Source: JAXMHQ01 sp046346665 (GTDB lineage Bacteria; Verrucomicrobiota; Verrucomicrobiia; Limisphaerales; JAXMHQ01). Taken from it: a stretch of DNA of 64,000 nucleotides. How positions within the stretch are numbered: position 1 is the first letter of the stretch; each line of letters opens with the position of its first letter. This document shows positions 41,766 through 51,300 of this stretch, piece by piece. The DNA is taken from the NCBI GenBank assembly GCA_046346665.1, contig JAXMHQ010000007.1:80456-144455 (forward strand), read 5' to 3'. The position numbers and the translations under genes are program-made. Below the pieces are notes generated by a model that worked only from the letters and a program-made list of their open reading frames with translations, was not told the DNA's origin and did no database searches.

Positions 41766-42395
41766 ATGTTTTCGCTGCAACGTCTGCTTGGTAAGGAAGA
41801 CATGTTCTTCGGATTGCTGGAGGCCAGCGCCCAGGAGGCGCACACCAGCGTCCAGGCCCTCGTCCGGCTCAGCCGATCCCTCGATCGCCCCGTCGAACTC
41901 GAGGAGTTCGCCCGGTCCCGCCGCAAGGACAAGGAAATCACCGCCACCATCCGCAACGCGGTCTACAGCACGTTCGTCACCGCCTTCGAGCGCGAGGACA
42001 TCGAATCGCTCAGCAACGCGCTTTACCGGATCCCCAAGACGGTTGAAAAATTCAGCGAACGCGTTCTGCTCGCGCCGCAGTACGTGCGCGGAGTCGATTT
42101 CTCGCGCCAGATCGAACTGCTCGACCAGGCGACGGTCTGCGTGCTGAAAATGGTTCAGAGCCTGCGCCGCGGGGTGAACCTGGAGCAGATCAAGGCCATC
42201 AATGACAATCTGCAGCAGGTGGAGGGCGAGGCCGACAAGCAAATGGTGGAGCTTTACCGGGACCTGTTCAGCGGCCGGCACGAAGCGGTGAAGGTGATTG
42301 CGCTGAAGGACCTCTATGAACTGCTGGAGAAAGTCATCGACCGCTGCCGTGACGCAGGAAATGTGATTTCGCATGTGGTGCTGAAGAATTCCTGA
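41766..42395 (+). CDS. DUF47/PhoU-related accessory protein of PiT transporter
   Basis: A 209-residue all-helical protein of the DUF47 family, distantly related to PhoU. N-terminal LLGKEDMFFGLLEASAQEAH and C-terminal LKDLYELLEKVIDRCRDAGN, then VISHVVLKNS, are typical. DUF47 proteins are encoded beside PiT permeases and probably gate or assist them. The permease gene begins 5 bp downstream. Confidence 0.9.
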   Translation: MFSLQRLLGKEDMFFGLLEASAQEAHTSVQALVRLSRSLDRPVELEEFARSRRKDKEITATIRNAVYSTFVTAFEREDIESLSNALYRIPKTVEKFSERVLLAPQYVRGVDFSRQIELLDQATVCVLKMVQSLRRGVNLEQIKAINDNLQQVEGEADKQMVELYRDLFSGRHEAVKVIALKDLYELLEKVIDRCRDAGNVISHVVLKNS

Positions 42396-42400
42396 CCACC

Positions 42401-43513
42401 ATGATCCTGGTCCTTACCGTCGTCCTGGTGGCCCTGCTGTTCACCTACACCAACGGCTTCCACGACACGGCCAACTCCATCGCCACCGTGGTGGGCACCA
42501 AGGTGCTCACGCCGCGCCAGGCCATCCTCCTGGCCACCATCACCAACCTCGCCGGCGCCATGACCGGCGCCGCCGTCGCCAAAACCATCGCTTCCGGACT
42601 CGTCGACACCTCCGTCGTCCCCGCCTCGGCTTCCTCCCACATGCTGATCTGCGCGCTGCTCGCGGCCGTGCTCTGGAACCTCATCACCTGGTTCGTCGGC
42701 CTGCCCTCCAGTTCCAGCCACGCCCTGGTCGGCGGCCTTTGCGGCGCCGCGGTCGCGGCCACCAGCGGCAACTGGCAGGCCGTCGTCTGGAGCAAACTCC
42801 CCGCCGAAGGCCAGCACTGGTGGAATGGCGGCGGCGTCCTGTTCAAGGTCGTCATCCCCATGATCATCTCCCCCGTGCTCGGCCTCGTCATCGCTTTCGT
42901 CTTCATGGTCATCCTCTACCTCCTGCTGCACGGATGGCGCCCGCTCACCGTCACCCGCGTGTTCGGAAAACTCCAGCTCCTCAGCTCCGCCTACATGGGA
43001 TTCAGCCACGGAACCAATGACGCCCAGAAAACCATGGGCATCATTTCACTCGCACTCCTCGCCGCCACCAAGGCCGGCACCTTCGACCAGCTCCCGGGCT
43101 GGCTCGGATTCCTCCGCACGGCCGAAGCGGCCGACCCGCGGCACCAGGACATCGCGATCTGGATCAAAGTGCTCTGCGCACTCACCATGGCGGCAGGCAC
43201 CGCCGCGGGCGGATGGCGCATCATTAAAACGCTGGGACATAAACTGGTGAAATTACAACCCGTCCACGGGTTCGCCGCCGAAACCGCCGGCGCCACCGTC
43301 CTCCTCGGCACCGCCGCCATGGGTATGCCCGTCTCCACCACCCACGTCATCACCTCCTCCATCATGGGCGTCGGCGCCGCCAAACGCCTCAGCGCACTCA
43401 AATGGACCGTCGCCGAACGCATCGTCTGGGCCTGGATCCTCACCCTGCCCATCAGCTTCGTCCTCGCCTACGGCTTCGTCCGGCTGCTCTTCTGGTGCGG
43501 TTTCCTCCCCTGA
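42401..43513 (+). CDS. pit: PiT-family inorganic phosphate transporter
   Basis: A 370-residue inner-membrane permease of the PiT (PHO4) family with about 10 hydrophobic segments. The family signatures are TNGFHDTANSIATVVGTKV near residues 15-33 and GFSHGTNDAQKTMGII in the second half. It imports metal-phosphate by proton symport with lower affinity than PstSCAB. Directly downstream of the DUF47 gene; with the pst operon 2 kb away it makes a phosphate-uptake island. Confidence 0.93.
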   Translation: MILVLTVVLVALLFTYTNGFHDTANSIATVVGTKVLTPRQAILLATITNLAGAMTGAAVAKTIASGLVDTSVVPASASSHMLICALLAAVLWNLITWFVGLPSSSSHALVGGLCGAAVAATSGNWQAVVWSKLPAEGQHWWNGGGVLFKVVIPMIISPVLGLVIAFVFMVILYLLLHGWRPLTVTRVFGKLQLLSSAYMGFSHGTNDAQKTMGIISLALLAATKAGTFDQLPGWLGFLRTAEAADPRHQDIAIWIKVLCALTMAAGTAAGGWRIIKTLGHKLVKLQPVHGFAAETAGATVLLGTAAMGMPVSTTHVITSSIMGVGAAKRLSALKWTVAERIVWAWILTLPISFVLAYGFVRLLFWCGFLP

Positions 43514-43563
43514 CCGCCCCGCGGCCTGGCACCTCCTCCATCCCCGAACTGTCCAAGAACCCT

Positions 43564-43627
43564 TCAAATGCTGAATGCCCAGATGGACACCGGGTCCCGG
43601 TGTCACATCTAGACATTCAACATTTGA
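43564..43627. repeat. Long hairpin with ATGCTGAATG words
   Basis: Arms 43564-43594 and 43596-43627 pair at 28 of 31 positions with one bulge and a single-base centre. The words TCAAATG/TTGAATG resemble those at 15389-15418 and 22262-22312. It lies in the 205-bp gap between pit and nadA; no T tract follows, so it is not a normal terminator. Confidence 0.88.
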
Positions 43628-43718
43628 CCGATCGGGCCCTCCCTTGCGACTTTGTTTCCTGCGGCCACATCCGCCGCAGCGGGTTGACCCCGGTGCACCG
43701 GCCGCGTAACGTGAACCG

Positions 43719-44738
43719 ATGACTACCGTGACGGACACGACAGCCGGCATCGGCCGGCCGGCCATGCGGGCTCCGATGGCGGACGCGGACGCGGAACCCC
43801 TGCGCCGCGAAATTTTTGCGCTCAAGAAACAGCTCAACGCCGTCATTCTCGCCCACAATTACCAGGTGCCGGAGATCCAGGACGTTGCGGATTACGTCGG
43901 CGATTCCCTCGGGCTCTCGCAGCAGGCGGCGCAGACGCCGGCGGATGTCATCGTGTTCTGCGGCGTTCATTTCATGGCGGAGACGGCCAAGATCCTCAAC
44001 CCGGGCAAGATCGTGGTGCTGCCGGACAAGGACGCCGGCTGTTCCCTCGAGGAAAGCTGCCCCGCCGACAAACTCGCCGAACTGCAGCGCACGAACCCGA
44101 ATTTCTGGACCATCGCCTACATCAACTGCAGCGCCGCCGTGAAGGCGCTCAGCGACGTCATCGTCACCAGCGGCAACGCGGATAAAATCGTGCGCGCCGC
44201 GCCCGCCGGCCGCGACCTCCTGTTCGTGCCCGACGAAAACCTCGGCGCCTGGGTGACGGAACAAACCGGCCGGCCCATGACGCTCTGGAAAGGCAACTGC
44301 TATGCCCACGTCGAATTCCAAAAGGAAAGCCTCCAGAAACTCCGCGCCGCCTGCCCGGACGCGAAAGTCGTCGTCCACCCCGAAAGCCTCCGCGAAGTGC
44401 GCGACCTCGCCGACGCCGTCTGTTCCACCGAGAAAATGATCACCTACTGCCGGACCAGCCCGGCCCGCCGATTCATCATCGTCACCGAATCCGGCATCAT
44501 CCATCGCATGAAAAAAGAATGCCCGGGCAAGGAATTCCTCTGTGCGCCGACCTACGATGTGATGCGGCTGCCGACGGACAACTGCCGCTGCAGCGAGTGC
44601 AAATACATGAAATTGAACACGCTCGCCAAGGTGCGCGATTGCATGAAGAACCTCTCCCCGCGCATCGAATTGCCGCCCGAAATCCTTTCCCGCGCGCGGT
44701 TGCCCATCGATCGGATGCTTGAGATTTCGAAGGGTTAA
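43719..44738 (+). CDS. nadA: Quinolinate synthase
   Basis: Condenses iminoaspartate with dihydroxyacetone phosphate to quinolinate in NAD synthesis. The 339-residue product has the family start VILAHNYQVPEIQDVADYVG, FCGVHFMAETAKILNP, and the [4Fe-4S] cysteines near AGCSLEESCPAD, in the region VESGIIHRMKKECPG and in the C-terminal TDNCRCSECKYMKLNTL. nadB and nadC are not nearby. The 3' end converges on the TolB-like gene with overlapping stop codons (4-bp overlap). Confidence 0.95.
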   Translation: MTTVTDTTAGIGRPAMRAPMADADAEPLRREIFALKKQLNAVILAHNYQVPEIQDVADYVGDSLGLSQQAAQTPADVIVFCGVHFMAETAKILNPGKIVVLPDKDAGCSLEESCPADKLAELQRTNPNFWTIAYINCSAAVKALSDVIVTSGNADKIVRAAPAGRDLLFVPDENLGAWVTEQTGRPMTLWKGNCYAHVEFQKESLQKLRAACPDAKVVVHPESLREVRDLADAVCSTEKMITYCRTSPARRFIIVTESGIIHRMKKECPGKEFLCAPTYDVMRLPTDNCRCSECKYMKLNTLAKVRDCMKNLSPRIELPPEILSRARLPIDRMLEISKG

Positions 44739-46219
44739 AACCCGTCCGAGTTGCTCACGAACGCCACCATCCGGCCGTCGGGCGACCACGAGGGCACGTT
44801 CATCGTCCCCTGCCCGCCGTAAACATACGCGATCACCTTCGGCGTCCCGCCGTCCACCGGCATCGTCCGGATGTAAATGTGCTTGTAGTACGGGTGATCG
44901 TTAGGCGCCACGTCGCGGGAATAACTCAGGAACACCATCCGGCGCCCGTCGGGCGACAGGTGCGCGAACCAGTTGTTAAAACCGTCGCTCGTCACCTGTT
45001 CCTGCTCCGACCCGTCCGGTTTCATCCGCCAGATCTGCATCAGGCCCGTGCGCGTGGAGTTGAAATAAATATGCCTCCCGTCCGGGCTGTATTCCGGCCC
45101 GTCGTTCAATCCCTTCGTGTGCGTCAACGCCACCTCGTCGCCGCTGCCGTCCGACGCCATCCGGTAAATGTTGTAATCCCCGTCCCGACCGCCCGTGTAG
45201 ACCAGGAACTTCCCGTCCGGCGACCAGCCGTGCAAATACGACGGCGCGCGGGACGTGATCCGCTTCGGCACGCCGCCCCCGGCCGGCAGCGTGAACACGG
45301 CCGACTGACCGTTGTGCTCCGCGCTGTGATGGCTGATCGCCAGCATCGAGCCGTCGAACGAGAGCACGTGATCGTTGTTGTTGCGGATCGCGAACCCGGA
45401 CGGGATCAGCGCGGGCGTGCGCGTGAGGAGATCGAACCGGTAAAGCCGGCCCTTGTAATTCTCATCGCCGCCGCTGCTGTTGTAGATCAGGAAATTTCCG
45501 TCGGGCGTCCAGTTCGGCGCCTCGAACGGCTGCCCGGAACTGTAGATCCATTCGCGGTTCCCGCTGTCCACGTCGAGAATCTCCAGCCGGCTGCCGATGT
45601 AATCCTTGTACGGCACAAAGCCGGGCTTCGCCGGGCGGATGATCCGGACATTCCGGAACTCCACCGGCGCCCCGGATGCGGCGCACAAGCCGGCGCAGAC
45701 CTCGTCGCCGAGATCGATGTTCGCCAGGCTGCGGGTGACGAAGGGTTCGCCGAAGCGGGCCGCGGAAAAAATCAGCTCGTGTCCGCGCCGCTCCAATTGC
45801 AGCACATCGGCCCCCGTTACCGGCAGAGGCTCTGTTTCGACCCCCGCGCCGGGTTTGCGCCGGACCGATAGCGCCGCGCTGCCATCCATGCCGACCATGC
45901 CGGCTGCGAAGTCGGCGTCGGGGTCCAGTTGCCGGCGGATCATCCAGCCCGCGTTCCGCGCCGCGCCCGGGTCGCCGAGCTGGGCCTGCAGAATGAAATC
46001 GCCCCGGAGTTTGCGCCAGGCGAAATAGGGCGATCCCGAAGCGGGGAGCACGTAGAGCTGGCTGACCGCGTTCCAGGCTGCCGAACCGGCCGGCGCGGGC
46101 TGGCCGAGGGCGGTTTGGCCTTCAAATTCACCCACGCGCCCCGCGGGGGCGCCGGATGCGGCAGCGGAGAGAAAAACAGACATGGCAAATGCGCGGGTTA
46201 TGTTCTTGAACGGTTTCAT
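44735..46219 (-). CDS. Exported TolB-like beta-propeller protein
   Basis: A 494-residue exported protein. Signal peptide about 1-25. The first part (about 30-215) is a beta-sandwich like DUF1349/concanavalin domains. The second part (about 225-490) is a six-blade propeller of TolB/PD40 repeats such as NWTPDGNFLIYNSSGGDENY, YLHGWSPDGKFLVYTGGRDG and PEYSPDGRHIYFNSTRTG. Such proteins bind carbohydrate or protein partners in the periplasm; the ligand is unknown. ATG 46219 fits the signal peptide. Confidence 0.85.
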   Translation of the reverse strand: MKPFKNITRAFAMSVFLSAAASGAPAGRVGEFEGQTALGQPAPAGSAAWNAVSQLYVLPASGSPYFAWRKLRGDFILQAQLGDPGAARNAGWMIRRQLDPDADFAAGMVGMDGSAALSVRRKPGAGVETEPLPVTGADVLQLERRGHELIFSAARFGEPFVTRSLANIDLGDEVCAGLCAASGAPVEFRNVRIIRPAKPGFVPYKDYIGSRLEILDVDSGNREWIYSSGQPFEAPNWTPDGNFLIYNSSGGDENYKGRLYRFDLLTRTPALIPSGFAIRNNNDHVLSFDGSMLAISHHSAEHNGQSAVFTLPAGGGVPKRITSRAPSYLHGWSPDGKFLVYTGGRDGDYNIYRMASDGSGDEVALTHTKGLNDGPEYSPDGRHIYFNSTRTGLMQIWRMKPDGSEQEQVTSDGFNNWFAHLSPDGRRMVFLSYSRDVAPNDHPYYKHIYIRTMPVDGGTPKVIAYVYGGQGTMNVPSWSPDGRMVAFVSNSDGF

Positions 46220-46439
46220 CGCAGCAAACAACCGGACACCGGTAACGCCCGAACTCAGGCTAGCCCGGTCGCGCCCGCGCTCAAGACCGGTTTGCCGGAA
46301 AATTTCACGACACGCTCATGACAGCCGCCGGAGTTCTGACGGCTTTGTCACGCACCCGACGCGGGATCGACATATGGAAAGTGCAGGATGACCGCGCCTG
46401 AATGGCAAAGGAGGCAAACGCAAAACGGCTAACTCGAAC

Positions 46440-46474
46440 GGCAGCGTCTGACACCGAGACGCTGCCTTTTTATT
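46440..46474 (+). terminator. Plus-strand intrinsic terminator without a host gene
   Basis: Perfect 10-bp stem GGCAGCGTCT (46440-46449) with AGACGCTGCC (46457-46466), then TTTTTATTT. It sits against the stop codon of a minus-strand gene, but the T tract is on the plus strand. The 250-bp gap 46220-46469 has no plus-strand gene in view, so a small RNA ending here is possible. Confidence 0.75.
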
Positions 46475-46988
46475 TGCTGACGGTCATTTGCGACCCGGCA
46501 GGCTCCGCCGCGGCGCCAATCACAATCCCGTTGGGCAGCCGCACCCAGTCCGGCGAATCCTTCGGCACGTCCTGGGGAAACTGGGTTTCGTCAAGATCCA
46601 CCACCGTCGTGCGGCCATCCTCGATCAGGACCGGCACAATCACACGCCCGGCGTTGACCGCCTGCGCTTCAATTTCATACTGTCCCGGCGCAAGGTCCAC
46701 CGTGACGGGCTGGCTGTAAAACGACCCGCACCGGTTGTCGATCCGGCGCAGCAACTTTCCGTCCGGGGCCAGGATTTTGTAGGAGGTGTGGCTCACCTGG
46801 TAGGCGTTCGCGGGGTCGGCCGCTTCCGGCGCGGAATAAACGATCAGTTCGCCCTGGCGGCGGCTGCGCGAGGCGGTTTGAGGGTGGCCGGGGCCGACCG
46901 GCTGGTGAAGAACAACGCCGGCGCGCGAGGCGCAACCGGCCATGACCGCGATGAGCAGGGGTCCGAATGCGTGATGGATTGTTTTCAT
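46470..46988 (-). CDS. Small exported lipoprotein, paralogue of the 55032 gene
   Basis: A 172-residue lipoprotein (lipobox VMAGC, Cys near residue 18). The mature domain has GELIVYSAPEA, then SYKILAPDGKLLRRIDNRCG, and VTVDLAPGQYEIEAQAVN. The same pattern (LQVYSSRELL, DYRVTTPRGELVRTVRNR, ITLPAGDYRIEAKVEELP) appears in the exported protein encoded at 55032-55496. The fold is probably a small beta-sandwich; the family is not recognised. Last gene of the efflux operon, overlapping the TolC-like gene by 4 bp. Confidence 0.8.
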   Translation of the reverse strand: MKTIHHAFGPLLIAVMAGCASRAGVVLHQPVGPGHPQTASRSRRQGELIVYSAPEAADPANAYQVSHTSYKILAPDGKLLRRIDNRCGSFYSQPVTVDLAPGQYEIEAQAVNAGRVIVPVLIEDGRTTVVDLDETQFPQDVPKDSPDWVRLPNGIVIGAAAEPAGSQMTVSK

Positions 46989-48352
46989 GGGTTTTGACGA
47001 GTTGAGGTTTGCGGTTGGGAAACTCCGGGTTGAAAACGGGTCCCGTCCTGGTCGGAAACGCCCGCTTCGAAATCCAGGACGGCGCGCTGCAGCAGCACTT
47101 CGTAGCGCGCCGTGGTGTTCGCAATCTCGGCCGAGGTCAGCGCAAGCTGCGCCTGGCTGAGTTCGACGATGGAACTGCTGCCCACCTTGTAGCGCGCCTG
47201 CGCCAGGTCGAACGCGCGCCCGGCATGTTCGAGCAGGCGCCCCGTGGTCCGCAACTGCTCCCGCGCACCGTTCCATCGGAGCCACGACACCCGCACGTCG
47301 CGAATCACTTCGTCCTCCATCGTGCGCAGCAATTCACCCGCCGCCTCCGCCCGGAGCTCGGCCTCGCGCTGACGCGACTGATAAAGTCCGCCGGCAAACA
47401 GCGGCATGTTCAACGTGACGCCCGCGGCCGCATAGGTGTCGGCCAGCCGGCTGTCATGCACCGGCGCCCCCCCCGCCGCACCCACCGCCGCCAGCACCGG
47501 CAGCCGCGCGTCCCGCTGCGCCCGCGCGTAGCGCCGCGCAGATTCCTGCTCCGACCGCAATTCACCCAGTTCGGGACGGTCCCGCAACCCCCGCGCAATC
47601 CAGTCCGAAACCTCCCCGGGATCGCCGGCGGCCGGCGCCGACGACTCCACAGGCTGGTACACGCGCTCCCGCCGGTCCCCCAGCGCGGCCGACAAATCCG
47701 CCCGCGCCGCGTCCAGGTCGTTCTGCGCCCGTTCGAACAGCAGCCGGCCTTCCTCGACCGAGACCTGGGCGAAACTCACGTCCAGTTCCGATTTCAATTT
47801 GTTGGTCGCCAGCACCGCCACCTGGCTGAGCAGCAGGCGGCGCGTGTCGAGCGTTTCCGAAGCCACCTGCAGGACCGCCTGCGCCCGCAACGCCCCGAAA
47901 AACGCGCGGTCCACCTCCAGCAACACCTGTTCGCGCGTCGCCGCTGCGCGGTCCGATTCCGCCTGCGCATGGTATTTGGCGCTGGCCGCCAGGTTGGCAG
48001 TGCGCCCGAAATCGGTCAGCAACTGGCTCACCCACACGCCGCCCGCCACGCGGTCGATCACGCTCGGATTGTTCAATGCGCCCGCCAGGATTCGCGTGTT
48101 GTCCGATCCCGCGCCGGCCGCGGTGCCGACCAGGCTTGCGCTGGGAAAAAATCCGGCGCGCGCCTCCTTCACCTGCTGGACGGCGGCGAGAGCCTGGGAA
48201 TTGACCGCGGCGATCCGCGGATGATTTTTCAGCGCCAGGGTGTGTGCCGCGGCGAGGGTGAGGCTCGGAACAGGATCCTCTTTCCCCTGCGCCGCGGCCG
48301 GCAACAAGCTCACAAACCAAAGCCATCCGCCAATCATCCAAATTCGCCTCAT
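46985..48352 (-). CDS. TolC-like outer-membrane efflux channel
   Basis: A 455-residue exported protein: signal peptide about 1-23, then two OEP repeats of long helices and barrel strands (SLTLAAAHTLALKNHPRIAA at the first; NMPLFAGGLYQSRQREAELR at the second). It forms the trimeric exit duct for the RND pump. It overlaps the pump gene and the lipoprotein gene by 4 bp each. Confidence 0.9.
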   Translation of the reverse strand: MRRIWMIGGWLWFVSLLPAAAQGKEDPVPSLTLAAAHTLALKNHPRIAAVNSQALAAVQQVKEARAGFFPSASLVGTAAGAGSDNTRILAGALNNPSVIDRVAGGVWVSQLLTDFGRTANLAASAKYHAQAESDRAAATREQVLLEVDRAFFGALRAQAVLQVASETLDTRRLLLSQVAVLATNKLKSELDVSFAQVSVEEGRLLFERAQNDLDAARADLSAALGDRRERVYQPVESSAPAAGDPGEVSDWIARGLRDRPELGELRSEQESARRYARAQRDARLPVLAAVGAAGGAPVHDSRLADTYAAAGVTLNMPLFAGGLYQSRQREAELRAEAAGELLRTMEDEVIRDVRVSWLRWNGAREQLRTTGRLLEHAGRAFDLAQARYKVGSSSIVELSQAQLALTSAEIANTTARYEVLLQRAVLDFEAGVSDQDGTRFQPGVSQPQTSTRQNP

Positions 48353-51300
48353 GCCGTTTCCGCCTCCCCCGCCCCCTGACCGGCGCCACGCCCGCGATAG
48401 GCCAGGTAATACGCGGCCGGGACCAGGAACACCGTCAACACGACCGAGACCGCAAGCCCCCCGATGATCGCCCGCGCCAGCGGTGCGTAGGCTTCGCTGC
48501 CCGATCCAAACGCCACCGCCATCGGGATCAACCCGATCAGTGTGGCCAGAGAAGTCATGAGCACCGCGCGAAGCCGCACGCGGCAGGCCTGCGTGATCGC
48601 CTCCCGCAACGGCAACCCTTCCCCGCGAAGCCGGTTTGCAAATTCCACGATCAGGATGCTGTTGGACACCACGATCCCCACCATCATCACGACCCCCATC
48701 AGGGACATGATGTTCAGCGTCGTGCCTGTCAGATACAGCATCAGCAGCACGCCCATCAGCCCGGTGGGAATCGCCAGCAGGATCAGGAGCGGGTCCAGGA
48801 ACGAACCGAACTGCGCGACGAGGATCAGGTAAACCAGCAGCGTCGCCAGCACGAGGCCGAATCCGAAACTGCGGAACGAGGTCTGCATCGCCCGGGCGGA
48901 GCCGCGGATTTCCACCCGCAGGTTCGGCGGCAGCTTCGTCCGGGCCAGCACTCCGCGGACACCGCTCAACACCTGCCCGAGATCCTCCGCCCGCGGCGCC
49001 ACGTAAACATCAAACACGCGCCGAAGCTGGTAGTGATCGACCTCGGTCGGCGACAGGATGTGGCTGATGTGGCTGACCGTGTCGAGCCGGGTCGGCTGCG
49101 GCGACCGCGGCCCGCGCAGCGGAACCGAACCCAGGTCCGCCAGGCTCCGGATCGCCCCCTCGGGATATTGCACGGTCAGCAGGTAATCGTTGCCGCTGTG
49201 CGGATCCACCCAGTAACTCGGGGCGATCATCTGGTCCGACGTCAGCGCCGTGATCACGTTTCCGACAATCTCCTTCTCGTTCAACCCCAGCTCGCCGGCG
49301 CGCACGCGGTCGATGTCCAGCTTCAACGCCGGGTAATCCACGTCCTGCGGCACCAGCACATCGCTGACACCGGGCAGCGCCCTCACCCGCCGCGCGATGT
49401 CCGCCGCGGCGGCATGCGCCTGCTCGAGATTCGAACCGCTCACCTGGATGTCCAGCGGCGCGGGCATGCCCTGGTTCAACACGGCGTCCACCAGGCCGCC
49501 GGTCTGGAAATACGCCGTCACTTCAGGCAATTCTGCGCGCAGCCGCCGCCGCAGCCGGTCCATATACTCAAAACTGCTCCGACCATGATGCTCACCCAGG
49601 CCCACCTGCACGAATGCCGTGTGCGGACTGGAATTCGGCGTGTAGATCGAAGAAAACCCCGGCGTCACCCCGATGTTGGACACGAGGATCCGCAGGTCGG
49701 CAGGCGCGACGACTTTGCGGACGATCGCTTCCACGCGCGCGACCAACTGGTCCGTGATTTCGAGCCGGGTGCCGCTCGGCGCCTTGAGATTCACCATGAA
49801 TTGACCCGGGTCGGTCCTCGGAAAATACGCCTCTCCGACGCGCGGCCACAGCGCGAGGCTGGCCAGGACCATGCCGGCGATGCCGAGGACCGTGGCGGAC
49901 GGACGCAGCAAGGCCAGGTTCAGCCAATGGCCGTAGCGATCCAGCAACGCGTGAAACCGGCGGTTGAACGCCGCGTGAAACCGCGCGGCGCGCGACCGTT
50001 TCGCGTACTCCGCCTCCTCCGTGAAGGCCTGCCGGGCCGACATCCACTTGGCGCAAAACAACGGCACCACGGTGAGCGCCACGACGTAGGACGCGGCGAG
50101 CGACAGGATCACCGAGAGCGCCAGCGCTCCGAAAAGAAACCGGCTCACCCCGTAGAGAAATGTGACCGGAAAAAAGACCACGGCAGTCGCCAGCGTCGCC
50201 GCCAGCACGGGCAGCGCCACTTCGCGGCCGCCCTTCTCCGCCGCCACGGCGGGCGCTTCGCCGGCTTCCAGGTGGCGAAAGATGTTTTCCAGGACGACCA
50301 CCGAATTGTCGATGAGGCGCGAAAACGCCAGCGCGAGCCCGCCGAGAATCATGGCATTGATGGTTCCTCCCGAAAACGACAGCGCGATGAACGCGGCCAG
50401 CGCGGACAGCGGGATCGACAAAAATACAGCCACGGTGGCGCGCGGGCTTCCGAGGAACAGCAGGATCATCAAGCCGGTCAACAGCAGGCCGATCGCGCCT
50501 TCGTGCACCAGGTTCTCGATCGCGCTGCGCACAAAAACGGACTGGTCGAATACCACCTTGGTCACGAGTTCCTTCGGCACATCGAGCAGGTGCGACACGG
50601 CGGACCGGATGCCGTTCACGACGGAAATGGTGTTCGCGTCGCCGCCCTGCTTGAGAACGGGCAGGTACACGGAGGGTTGGCCGTCGACGCGAACGATGTT
50701 GTATTGAATCTGGGACGCATCCTCGGCCCGGCCCACGTCGGCCACCAGCACCGAGGCGTTCCCGACCGTTTTCAACGGCAGGCGGTTGATGTCCCGGATC
50801 GCGTTCACCTGGCTGTTCGCATACAGGTTGTAATCGAAGGGGCCGATCTTAACGTCCCCGGCAGGCAGGATCAGGTTGGCCTCGTTCACGGTGCGCACGA
50901 CGTCCATCACGCTGAGTTGGTGGGCTTCCAGCTTGAGCGGATCGACATAGACCATGATCTGCCGGTAGCGGCCGCCGAAGGGTTGCGGCACGGACGCGCC
51001 GGGCACATTCGCGACCTGGTTGCGAACGTCGTATTGCCCGAGATCCCGCAGCGCCGCCTCGCCGAGCCCCTCGCCCTTCAAGGTGATCAGGCACACCGGC
51101 AGGCTCGAGGCGTCGAACTTCAACACAACGGGCGGAAGAGTCCCCGGAGGCAGCTTCCGCAAATCCGCCATCGCCAGGTTCGCAATGCTCGTCACGGCCG
51201 AATCCGAATTGAACCCCGGCTGGAAATAAACCTTGATCAGGCTCACCCCCGGCAGCGACCGGGATTCAATGTGATCCACCCCGCTCGCCAGCGTGAAAAA

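Noticed and set aside
46330..46440. Cyclic-di-GMP (GEMM-type) riboswitch
   Set aside because: Fragments such as GTCACGCA and GGCAAACGCAAA look similar, but their order and the paired elements do not fit the consensus, and no gene follows on that strand.
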